Assembly (NCBI GenBank): GCA_024687125.1 | Contig: JAILFA010000078.1 | Span: 1 to 42,483 of the forward strand | Reading direction: 5' to 3' | Length of the DNA stretch: 42,483 nt | Origin: Lachnospiraceae bacterium | GTDB taxonomy: Bacteria > Bacillota > Clostridia > Lachnospirales > Lachnospiraceae | Shown here: positions 7,065-13,906 of the stretch, piece after piece | Layout of the letters: the number at the start of each line of letters is the position of its first letter | How positions within the stretch are numbered: the first letter of the stretch is position 1 | Program-made: the position numbers and the translations under genes | Notes under the pieces: generated by a model | Seen by the model: the letters and a program-made list of their open reading frames with translations, nothing else | Told to the model about the DNA's origin: nothing | Database searches by the model: none

Positions 7065-9452
7065 TCACTCCTCCGTGATCATCTTCACCGGTTCCAGCCT
7101 CCGGATCTTTCTGCCCGCAAGGGCGGCGGTGACCATCGCGATGCCGGCGATCATGGCGATCGAGAGCAGATAACTGGACGGATTGATGAAGAACTCAGAC
7201 TTCTTAAACCCGAAGATGGAAAACATCAGCGTCATGATCCGCTCCCCGAAGACCGACGCCAGGATCATCCCCGGGATCATTCCCAGCACAACCGCCGGCA
7301 TATTGGAGAGCATCGCCTGCAGGATCAGCTGGCCGGAGGTATACCCGAGCGCCTTGCTGACGCCGAGATTCCGCCAGGTGCGGGTGATCTGCGTGCGGAT
7401 GATGAGGGACTCCACAAAGGCGACCACCAGAGCGGTCAGGATCGCGATGACCAGCGCCACCGCCTTGATCCCGAGCTGAACGATACCGATGACCCCCTGA
7501 ACCGTCTCTCTGAAATTTGCCACCTCGGCATCGGGATACATCTCCGCGAATTCCTTTTCAAAATCCGCAAGGGTAAAGCCTTTTTTCAGGAACCCGTAGA
7601 ATGCAAGCGTCTCAGGCGCTTCCGCGATCCTTTCAAGCCCCTCCGTGGTCATATAGGACATCATCCCCAGGTTGTTGATCACCTGGCACAGGCCTGAGAT
7701 CAGATAGGACTCCTCGCGTCCTCCCCTTCTGACGGTCACCGTATCCCCGACACCGACCTTGAGCTTGTTAGCCGCGTTCGTCGCGAACATGATCTCGTTG
7801 GGGTGCACGGGCATCCGTCCATCGATCACAGCCAGTCCCTTGATCCGTGAGGTGTCGTTATAGCATTTGCAGTTGCAGCTCCATTCCTTGCGCACCTTGC
7901 GGGAGGTGAAATTCAGAGTCTCCCAGACCTCGCCGTAGGAATAGTCGAGGCTGACCATACTCTTCAGCGCATCCCCCATCTGCTCGTTTCCGGCGACATA
8001 GACATCGGCGTAATCCATCCCAGCCATATTGACCACGGCATCATCGTCGGAAAAGGTGTCCGCCGTACCGAATCCGAGAAGCACGGAGGCCGAGAGCAGC
8101 ATAACGATGAACAGGACACCGAGGTGACTGCGGAATCTTCCGAAGGTCTCCTTGAAGGACAGCGTGACCGCCACGGGGAAGACACTCTTTTCGAAGGGGA
8201 AATAGTTCTTCTTGAAGTTGTGCGCGTTGATGCCGCCCCTGAGCGCCTCCAGCACGCTCGTCCTGCTGTAATCCCTGCCGATGACGAGCGTCAGCATACC
8301 GACAATGCCGCACAGCCCCAGGAGGGTAAAGACGAAGACCGTCATGTTGACCGGCTGATTCCAGGGAAGGCCGAGGGTCATCAGAATGATCACGCTGAGC
8401 CTGCTAATGGATAAGGCGCCCGCGGCCACCCCGATAAATCCCCCAAAAAGCGCGACAGACACCAGCTGGACCAGCAGGATCAGGACCAGCTCCCTGACGG
8501 TGTAGCCGGCAGCTTCCATGATCGCGGTGTTCTTCATGTTCGTGATGATGAAATTCTTTACGGAAAAGTGGATGATGACCATCGCGATGATAAAGATGAT
8601 CAGCGCAAATACGAACACCATCGCAATGAACATCAGGGGCAGGATCATCGCGGAACCATGCAGCATGGCATAGGGAACAGCACTCCGGATCCCGCCGATG
8701 TAATCGGGGTGGGTGACTTTATATTCCGTGATCCAGTCGTTGATCTCATTGAAGATCTCGTCACAGAGCTCATTGGTGTCCAGATTTTTGCGGATGACAT
8801 CCCTGGTGAGCCTGATCTTGTGATAATCCTCGTGCACGATCGTCTGGGCGTTTTCGAACAGGATATCCTGAAACACGCTGTCTGAGACATAGATGAGGAA
8901 GCTGCCCATATTCATGGGGGAGCAGTAGATCGGATCCTCCGCGTATCCGGCGACCGTAAGATCATAGATATTGTCCCCGAACTTCAGGCGCAGCACATCT
9001 CCAACGGCATAATCCGGGCTCATCCTGATGGGGAGGACCGCCTCATTCCCCGATAATCCCTTTGTATCCATGCTGACCTTATGGATCCGGATCTCCGTAT
9101 CATAGGACAGAATGGTAAACGGATACTCGGTCAGTTCCCTGTCTCCCCTGTGACCGTACTTGACGGTCTCGTTGTAGAGGCGTTCGGCCGACTCATATTC
9201 CGCGACATAGGGATTTCCCTGAATGACCTCCTGTGTCTTTTCCCGGGCGATCCTGTCCGTGCTGACAGCAAGGATGATGTCGGCGCCGTGGACCTTATCA
9301 TACACATGATCGATGACACCGCCAATGTCCGTCATGTAGGAAAGCGAGAGAAAGACCAGAAAGGAAGTGATCATCGTCATGATGAAAAAGGTGATCATGT
9401 CTTTTTTCTGCTTTTTGATATTGTTTTTTGCGATAAAAAACAGTCTGTACAT
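7065..9452 (-). CDS. ABC transporter permease with two FtsX-type domains
   Basis: This 795-residue integral membrane protein has an N-terminal TM (~20-40), a large extracytoplasmic domain (~45-255), a three-TM FtsX block (~265-400), a second TM (~430-450), a second extracytoplasmic domain (~460-650) and a final FtsX block with about three TMs (~665-790). FtsX/MacB-type permeases couple ATP hydrolysis to mechanical movement that expels peptides or lipids, or to signalling, rather than forming a classical channel. It has GAGG ahead of the ATG and lies 21 bp downstream of its ATPase. The double-FtsX length of about 800 is usual for Gram-positive members. The substrate cannot be told from sequence. 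Confidence 0.9.
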   Translation of the reverse strand: MYRLFFIAKNNIKKQKKDMITFFIMTMITSFLVFLSLSYMTDIGGVIDHVYDKVHGADIILAVSTDRIAREKTQEVIQGNPYVAEYESAERLYNETVKYGHRGDRELTEYPFTILSYDTEIRIHKVSMDTKGLSGNEAVLPIRMSPDYAVGDVLRLKFGDNIYDLTVAGYAEDPIYCSPMNMGSFLIYVSDSVFQDILFENAQTIVHEDYHKIRLTRDVIRKNLDTNELCDEIFNEINDWITEYKVTHPDYIGGIRSAVPYAMLHGSAMILPLMFIAMVFVFALIIFIIAMVIIHFSVKNFIITNMKNTAIMEAAGYTVRELVLILLVQLVSVALFGGFIGVAAGALSISRLSVIILMTLGLPWNQPVNMTVFVFTLLGLCGIVGMLTLVIGRDYSRTSVLEALRGGINAHNFKKNYFPFEKSVFPVAVTLSFKETFGRFRSHLGVLFIVMLLSASVLLGFGTADTFSDDDAVVNMAGMDYADVYVAGNEQMGDALKSMVSLDYSYGEVWETLNFTSRKVRKEWSCNCKCYNDTSRIKGLAVIDGRMPVHPNEIMFATNAANKLKVGVGDTVTVRRGGREESYLISGLCQVINNLGMMSYMTTEGLERIAEAPETLAFYGFLKKGFTLADFEKEFAEMYPDAEVANFRETVQGVIGIVQLGIKAVALVIAILTALVVAFVESLIIRTQITRTWRNLGVSKALGYTSGQLILQAMLSNMPAVVLGMIPGMILASVFGERIMTLMFSIFGFKKSEFFINPSSYLLSIAMIAGIAMVTAALAGRKIRRLEPVKMITEE

Positions 9453-9473
9453 CTGTAGAAAACCTCTTTCGGA

Positions 9474-10292
9474 TCACCAGCCCATATCCTGCAGGAACTC
9501 CTTGAGCTTTGCGTGACGCGCGCGCGCCTCGTCCAGCCGCGGGTTCGTCTCATCCTTGTAATTGCCCGCGTATGGCCCGATATCGATCTCGTCGGAGATC
9601 ACGCCGTCCGCCAGGTAGATGATGCGGTTCCCCCGCTCGGCCGCCTTGACCGTATGGGTGACCATAACGATGCTCTGTCCTTCGTTATTTAAATCGCTTA
9701 AGATGTTCAGGACATTTTCCGTGTTCTGGGAATTCAGCGCGCCGGTCGGCTCGTCCGCGAACAGGACCTCGGGGCTGTTGATGACGCCTCTCACGACCGC
9801 GACTCTCTGCTGCTGTCCGCCGGAGAGCTGTGTCGGGAACTTTTTCCAGTCGGACTCTCCGATCTCGACGCTCGTCAGGAGCTCCTTGGCTTTTTCCGCC
9901 AGCTTTCTGCGGTTGCTGTGGCGCAGCAGGCCGCAGACCATGATGTTGTCGAGCGCGCTCATGCTGTCGTTGAGATAGTTCTGCTGAAAGACAAAGCCCA
10001 CATGCTCTCTCCGGAACACCGCCAGGCGGTCGTTGGAAAACGTGGAGATCTCTGTCTCTTTGCCCTCTTCTTCACCTGTATAATAGGTGATCGTACCGAG
10101 GGTCGGCCGGTCCATTCCCGAGAGCGCGTACAGGAGCGTGCTCTTGCCCGAACCGGAGTTACCCATGATGACCGTGAAATCCCCTTTGTAGATCGCCAGG
10201 TTCAGATTCTTCAGCACATGCTGCTGCACGGAATCATTGGAAAAAGTCTTCGACAGATCTTTGACTGCCAGGATCCGCTGTTTGTCGTTCAT
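9474..10292 (-). CDS. ABC transporter ATP-binding protein (MacB/LolD-like)
   Basis: This 272-residue ATPase has Walker A GNSGSGKST (residues 44-52), a Q loop in GFVFQQNYL, signature LSGGQQQRVAVVRG, Walker B VLFADEPTGALNS and a His switch in VMVTHT. It belongs to the class that works with FtsX-type permeases. The ribosome site GTGAGGT overlaps the end of the adaptor gene. The spacings to the adaptor (9 bp) and permease (21 bp) indicate one operon. The ~35 residues past the usual family end (ISDEIDIGPYAGNYKDET onward) are a charged tail without a recognisable motif. Confidence 0.95.
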   Translation of the reverse strand: MNDKQRILAVKDLSKTFSNDSVQQHVLKNLNLAIYKGDFTVIMGNSGSGKSTLLYALSGMDRPTLGTITYYTGEEEGKETEISTFSNDRLAVFRREHVGFVFQQNYLNDSMSALDNIMVCGLLRHSNRRKLAEKAKELLTSVEIGESDWKKFPTQLSGGQQQRVAVVRGVINSPEVLFADEPTGALNSQNTENVLNILSDLNNEGQSIVMVTHTVKAAERGNRIIYLADGVISDEIDIGPYAGNYKDETNPRLDEARARHAKLKEFLQDMGW

Positions 10293-10301
10293 GATCTTTG
10301 T

Positions 10302-11678
10302 TTACCTCACACTCACACTCGTTCCGTCCGTAAGCTCCGTATCGTCGTCCCAGATCACGACATCCCCTTCTTCGAGGCCGGACAGGATCTGTACCATCGT
10401 ATCGTTCTTCACGCCGGTCTCGACGATCCGCATCTTCGCTTCCTTGTTGTTCTGCACGAACACATACTCATGATCGGCGTCCATACACAGGGCATCAACC
10501 GGGATCGTGAGCGCGTCCTCAAGAGACGCTGTGGTCACTCTGACCTTGGTCTCCAGCCCCAGGATGATGTTCTCGTCCGGCGCGTCCAGACTGATCTCAA
10601 CACCGACGTTGGCGCTCTCTCCGCGGCCGGTCATGTGCTCGATGCGGGAGACTTTTCCGGTGTACTCTTTTCCCTTGATCGTGCACGAGGCAGGCTGACC
10701 GACCTCGATATCCAATATATCATATTTGTTGACATTGATCCTGATCACCGCGTCCTCGGCAGATTCTATGGTAAAAAGGAAGGTCCCCGTGCCGACGGTC
10801 TCATTTTCGGATACGCCGATCTCTGTCACGACACCGGAAAAATCCGCTCTGACGCCGTTTTTCGCCGCTTCCAGGCGTCCCACGGTATCCTGTGTGGAGA
10901 TCTCTCCCGACGCTTTGGCCGCTTCGATCTGTTCCTTTGTGCCCTCGGTGATCAGTCCTGTATAGCTTGCCGTCTTCTGCGAGATCATCTGCGACTTGAG
11001 CTCTCTGGCGGAGGCAAGCTGCACGTTCAGCGCATCCAGCTGCTCCTGCATGCTGAGGACCTCCGGGTCGAACTGCTGGTCATAGGCGTTCATCGCGAGC
11101 AGCTTCTGGAGATTCTCATACTCATCGGAATCCGGCTTTTCTGACCAGTCCACCACAGAGATCTGAAGCTTCGCGCCGTAGTCGGCGATGGATGCTCTTT
11201 TTGCCGTGATCTCGCGGTTCAGCCGGTCGATCGCCGCCTGCGTCTCATTGATCTGCCCTTCCAGCTGTGCCAGCGTGCTTTTCGCTTCCGAGTACAGCCC
11301 CGCGCTCCTGCCCCCGGCCTGAATGATATTGTCATATCCGGCAAAGGTCTCCTTCATCGAATAATCCGCGAGGTCGATGTTTCTCTGCAGCTCGTCCTGA
11401 TCATAGGAGATGATCGTATCGCCCTTTTTCACATAATCGCCGACCCTGCAGTTCACATGTGCGATCCTGCCGTCGATCTCGGAATACATGGATACGGTCT
11501 CCCCGGACACGACATTGCCGTTGATCTCCGCGGTCCTCTCCATCGGTGTCTTTGCTGCGACGTGCGCGGTCACCTTGACCGCCGCGCTCGCGTTCATCGT
11601 CACGCTGCCCACTGCCAGAGCCGCCGTAAGGAGCGCCGCCGTTACCGCCACATGTTTCCTGTTCATCTTGATACCCAT
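10302..11678 (-). CDS. HlyD/YknX-type membrane fusion (adaptor) protein
   Basis: This 458-residue protein has an N-terminal hydrophobic signal or anchor (~9-32, with a possible ASA-A cleavage site). Then come a barrel/lipoyl half-motif (~60-95: GETVSMYSEIDGRIAHVNCRV), a coiled-coil hairpin rich in Gln, Glu and Lys (~110-265), the second lipoyl half (~275-300) and beta-barrel domains to the end. It is the first gene of the exporter operon. Its ribosome site is GAGGAGAG. In monoderm bacteria such adaptors, as in YknXYZ, sit on the outer face of the membrane above a MacB-like pump. A 17-bp tandem repeat array lies immediately upstream. The repeat-lipoprotein and radical SAM genes begin about 550 bp away in the opposite direction. 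Confidence 0.9.
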   Translation of the reverse strand: MGIKMNRKHVAVTAALLTAALAVGSVTMNASAAVKVTAHVAAKTPMERTAEINGNVVSGETVSMYSEIDGRIAHVNCRVGDYVKKGDTIISYDQDELQRNIDLADYSMKETFAGYDNIIQAGGRSAGLYSEAKSTLAQLEGQINETQAAIDRLNREITAKRASIADYGAKLQISVVDWSEKPDSDEYENLQKLLAMNAYDQQFDPEVLSMQEQLDALNVQLASARELKSQMISQKTASYTGLITEGTKEQIEAAKASGEISTQDTVGRLEAAKNGVRADFSGVVTEIGVSENETVGTGTFLFTIESAEDAVIRINVNKYDILDIEVGQPASCTIKGKEYTGKVSRIEHMTGRGESANVGVEISLDAPDENIILGLETKVRVTTASLEDALTIPVDALCMDADHEYVFVQNNKEAKMRIVETGVKNDTMVQILSGLEEGDVVIWDDDTELTDGTSVSVR

Positions 11679-11699
11679 CTCTTCTCTCCTCTTTTCTTC

Positions 11700-11801
11700 T
11701 GTTCGTCCATCGATTCCGGTTGTTCATCGAGTTTGATCATTCATTGATTCTGATCATTCATTGATTCTGATCATTCATCGATCCTGATCATTCATTGGTC
11801 G
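11700..11801. repeat. 17-bp tandem repeat array in the exporter leader region
   Basis: Four units of 17 bp (11734-11750, 11751-11767, 11768-11784, 11785-11801) follow the consensus TGATCATTCATTGATTC. The first two are identical, and two degenerate copies occur at 11700-11716 and 11721-11733. Each unit contains the palindrome TGATCA. On the minus strand each unit carries an ATG, at 11795, 11778, 11761, 11744 and 11727, exactly 17 bp apart. The first four would each start a six-codon frame (MNDQ followed by N, D or T, then Q or R) whose TGA overlaps the next ATG. There are no ribosome sites between them. The array ends about 20 bp before the adaptor's ATG. Confidence 0.85.
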
Positions 11802-11918
11802 TCCCCGCAAAAAGGATCTTTGCTGATACTAAACTACCGCAAAGGTCCCTCCCCGTCTTGAGCTGTCTCTTGTGTATTTCTTAACTGATCCTTAAATGAG
11901 CTTATCTGACTCTGAAAT

Positions 11919-11948
11919 TCTGGCTCTTCTTTTGCGAAGAGAGCCAGA
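11919..11948. other. hairpin in gene-poor region
   Basis: Arms TCTGGCTCT (11919-11927) and AGAGCCAGA (11940-11948) are perfectly complementary around a 12-base centre, which can extend with TTC/GAA and a small bulge. Neither side has a T tract, so it is not a typical terminator. The region 11802-12120 around it holds no gene that I can support. Confidence 0.45.
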
Positions 11949-11990
11949 TCCGCCTTGATCCGCTGCGTTGGCTCCTTCTCATCTGGCACT

Positions 11991-12112
11991 TCTGGGCAAA
12001 AATGAGAAAAAATCTGAAATACGCCCAGATTTTCCGAGTGCTGAAGAGATTTCTGGGCTAAATTGAAGAAAAAGCTGAAATACGCCCAAATTTCCAGAGT
12101 GCTGGCCAGGTG
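11991..12112. repeat. 61-bp imperfect tandem repeat
   Basis: Two adjacent units start at 11991 and 12052, each beginning TCTGGGC and sharing GAAATACGCCCA and the end AGTGCTG. Within each unit TCTGGGC and GCCCAGA/GCCCAAA form an inverted repeat. On the minus strand the stretch is open as part of a 108-codon frame (11834-12160), rich in Phe, Gln and Glu, with no good ribosome site. I read it as an intergenic repeat element rather than a gene. Nothing else recognisable lies between 11802 and 12120. Confidence 0.7.
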
Positions 12113-12137
12113 GCTATTTCGCTCCTGACATACGATG

Positions 12138-12146
12138 TGGTATAAT
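12138..12146 (+). promoter_or_regulatory. extended -10 promoter for the repeat-lipoprotein gene
   Basis: TGGTATAAT is a consensus extended -10 element 81 bp before the ATG at 12227. No good -35 lies 17 bp upstream (TTCGCT). The same TGGTATAAT occurs before the two-component genes on the other strand. Confidence 0.6.
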
Positions 12147-12165
12147 AATACGCAAATCATCAGTC

Positions 12166-12217
12166 AGTGATCCGTCTGACACAGGGATGAAAGTGATCCG
12201 TCTGACACAGGAAGGAA
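12166..12217. repeat. 26-bp tandem duplication in the 5' leader of the lipoprotein gene
   Basis: The segment beginning AGTGATCCGTCTGACACAGG starts at 12166 and again at 12192, exactly 26 bp apart. A third partial start (AGTGACAG) lies at 12218. The second copy ends in AGGAAGG (12209-12215), the probable ribosome site for the ATG at 12227. The first copy has GGGATGAA there, so only one copy is a good ribosome site. GTCAG (12163-12167) can pair with CTGAC (12176-12180). Confidence 0.8.
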
Positions 12218-12226
12218 AGTGACAGC

Positions 12227-12784
12227 ATGAAGATCCTGAAATCAAAACTCATGGTCATGGGGCTCGCAGCGACGACTCTGTTCACCGCAAGCGGCTGCGG
12301 CGACAACGAGACGCCTAATGTCTATGGGCCGCCTACGGAACTGGACGACGAAGACAACGAGATCCCGACCGTGTACGGTCCCCCTGAAGTCAGTCTGTTT
12401 GATCAGGTCGACCCCGATAACAACGAAATGGCAGGCGTCTACGGTCCTCCCCCTGAGGTCCGTGTGGAAGACAATGAGATCGAGGATGTCTACGGCCCCC
12501 CTGAAGATTTTGACATCGACGCCGATGACAACGAGGCCCCGACCGTCTACGGTCCCCCTGAAGATTTTGATATCGACATTGATGACAATGAAAATGTGGA
12601 TGTCTACGGGCCTCCCGAAGCGGATTTTGACGAACTGATCCCCGGTGACGATGAAGAGGACCCGGATCCGCTCATCCCGAAAACCCCTCTTTTGGTGGAC
12701 GAATTCAAGTACGATAAATCCCACGGCGTGCTCTGGAATGCTCTGGAAAAGCTGAAATGGCGGCTGGATTTATTAGATGACTGA
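12227..12784 (+). CDS. repeat lipoprotein, probable radical SAM substrate (six VYGPP repeats)
   Basis: This 185-residue protein starts with a lipoprotein signal peptide ending TASGC (Cys24), so it should be anchored on the outer face of the membrane. The mature part is extremely acidic and contains six copies of a unit with consensus [D/N]NExxxVYGPP[E/T/P]. The tyrosines are at 33, 50, 72, 89, 108 and 127, spaced 17-22 residues apart. It ends in a basic-hydrophobic then acidic tail, DEFKYDKSHGVLWNALE then KLKWRLDLLDD. A radical SAM/SPASM gene starts 23 bp after its stop. A repeated short motif beside such an enzyme is the usual pattern for a peptide modified at each repeat. The candidate sites are Tyr, Asn/Asp or Pro of NExxxVYGPP. 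NCBI has named radical SAM/lipoprotein and FibroRumin-type systems that may be related; I cannot verify membership. The modification is unknown to me. Confidence 0.8.
   Translation: MKILKSKLMVMGLAATTLFTASGCGDNETPNVYGPPTELDDEDNEIPTVYGPPEVSLFDQVDPDNNEMAGVYGPPPEVRVEDNEIEDVYGPPEDFDIDADDNEAPTVYGPPEDFDIDIDDNENVDVYGPPEADFDELIPGDDEEDPDPLIPKTPLLVDEFKYDKSHGVLWNALEKLKWRLDLLDD
12302..12619 (+). repeat. coding repeats: six DNExxxVYGPP units
   Basis: This is the in-frame repeat region (residues 26-131). Unit heads are DNETPN, DNEIPT, NNEMAG, DNEIED, DNEAPT and DNENVD, each followed by VYGPP. Units 4 and 5 are also alike downstream (PEDFDID), suggesting recent duplication. The first residues vary in codon use, while the amino acids of VYGPP are invariant. 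Confidence 0.9.
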
Positions 12785-12818
12785 AGTATGGCGGCTGGAC
12801 TTGCTGGATGACTAAAGA
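12757..12818 (+). repeat. 31-bp tandem duplication of the precursor tail and stop
   Basis: Units 12757-12787 and 12788-12818 match at 25 of 31 positions. In the precursor frame the first unit encodes WRLDLLDD and TGA. The second encodes WRLDLLDD and TAA, with GAT/GAC, TTA/TTG and TTA/CTG changes that keep every residue. The radical SAM ATG (12808) lies inside the second copy, overlapping GATGACTAA. Confidence 0.9.
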
Positions 12819-13878
12819 AGAGATCAAAACCCGCAATCTCGATACACTCGCGAAACATCAGAAAAAACTGTGCAGAGAGCCCGAGCTCCGGCAGCTTTTC
12901 TTTGAACTGACCCTTAAATGCAATGAGCACTGCTTTCACTGCGGGAGCAGCTGCGCCGGCGATCTGCCGCACGGCCTGCCCATGGATACTTATAAGGAAG
13001 TCATCGACGAGGTCGCGGCGAAGTATCAGAAGAAACCTCTGATCGCCGTGACGGGCGGCGAACCGCTTCTGTATCCCGATTTCTTTCCCCTGATGGAATA
13101 TGTCCGTGACAAAGGCTTTCGCTGGGGGATGACCAGCAACGGAACGCTGATCACAAAAGAGGTTGCCAGGCATCTTAAGGAAGCGGGCATGAAGAGCATC
13201 TCCCTGAGCATCGACGGGCTCCCTGAGACCCACGACCGGTACCGCGGGCTGAAAAGCGCCTATGAACTGGGGATGCGCGGCATTCAGAACCTGGTCGATC
13301 TGGAGTGCTTCAACGTGATGGTCACGACCGTGGTCAACCACGAGAACATCCGCGAACTGGATGCCCTGTTCGAGATCTTCGATAAGATGGATATCAACGA
13401 ATGGCGTCTCACCGGACTGGAGCCCATCGGCCGCGCCTTGGACCGGCCGGAGATGCTCCTGACGCCGGAGGACAACCGCCGCCTGATGGAGTTCATCCTG
13501 GAAAAACGCGCGCAGAAGCTCCCTGTGGAATACTCCTGCTGCCACTTTCTGGGACTTAAATACGAAGCGGAGGTGCGCGACTGGTACTTTCTCTGCAATG
13601 CCGGCATCTACGTCGCGGGCATCCTGGTGAACGGGGATGTCTGCTCCTGCCTGGATATCCCGCACAATGAAAAGACCATCCAGGGCAACATCCACGAAAC
13701 GCCTTTTACGGAGATCTGGGAAAACCGCTTTGAGATCTTCCGCACGCCGCTCTCCGAGAGAAACAGCACCTGCGCCGCCTGCCCCGAGGCGAAGTGGTGC
13801 CGCGGCGGCGCTTATCACAGCTGGGACTATGAAGCAGACAGACCCAAGGTCTGCATGAAGGGCATTCTTTTCGACTGA
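12808..13878 (+). CDS. radical SAM/SPASM peptide-modifying enzyme
   Basis: This 356-residue enzyme has the SAM-cluster motif CNEHCFHC (Cys38, 42, 45), a GGE motif in TGGEPLLYP and ISLSIDG typical of the radical SAM barrel. Its SPASM auxiliary-cluster domain is rich in Cys: 244, 245, 263, 279, 281, 322, 325, 331 and 349, including GDVCSC, CAACPEAKWCRGG and KVC. SPASM enzymes modify peptide side chains (crosslinks, thioethers, epimers). No RRE domain is obvious; residues 1-30 form a short charged leader. The ATG lies within a duplicated copy of the lipoprotein's 3' end, 23 bp after its stop, without a good ribosome site, so coupling to the lipoprotein is likely. The substrate is inferred to be the VYGPP lipoprotein. 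It converges on the esterase gene. Confidence 0.9.
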   Translation: MTKEEIKTRNLDTLAKHQKKLCREPELRQLFFELTLKCNEHCFHCGSSCAGDLPHGLPMDTYKEVIDEVAAKYQKKPLIAVTGGEPLLYPDFFPLMEYVRDKGFRWGMTSNGTLITKEVARHLKEAGMKSISLSIDGLPETHDRYRGLKSAYELGMRGIQNLVDLECFNVMVTTVVNHENIRELDALFEIFDKMDINEWRLTGLEPIGRALDRPEMLLTPEDNRRLMEFILEKRAQKLPVEYSCCHFLGLKYEAEVRDWYFLCNAGIYVAGILVNGDVCSCLDIPHNEKTIQGNIHETPFTEIWENRFEIFRTPLSERNSTCAACPEAKWCRGGAYHSWDYEADRPKVCMKGILFD

Positions 13879-13906
13879 TCTTTTCTACTGATCTTTTCGA
13901 CTAATC
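13868..13906. repeat. 13-bp triple tandem repeat across two convergent stops
   Basis: Three 13-bp units, TTTTCGACTGATC, TTTTCTACTGATC and TTTTCGACTAATC, run from 13868 to 13906. The first holds the final codons (F, D) and TGA of the radical SAM gene. The third holds the TAG stop (13901-13903) of the convergent esterase gene. Confidence 0.85.

Noticed and set aside
11700..11801. Possible CRISPR array
   Set aside because: The 17-bp units are directly adjacent with no spacers, and no cas genes are present.
11834..12160. 108-codon minus-strand frame in the gene-poor gap
   Set aside because: It consists largely of the 61-bp repeats, has no good ribosome site, and overlaps the promoter of the divergent lipoprotein gene. 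I keep it as a repeat, not a gene.
12604..13818. 404-codon minus-strand frame
   Set aside because: Antisense shadow of the radical SAM gene, which has all its cysteine motifs.
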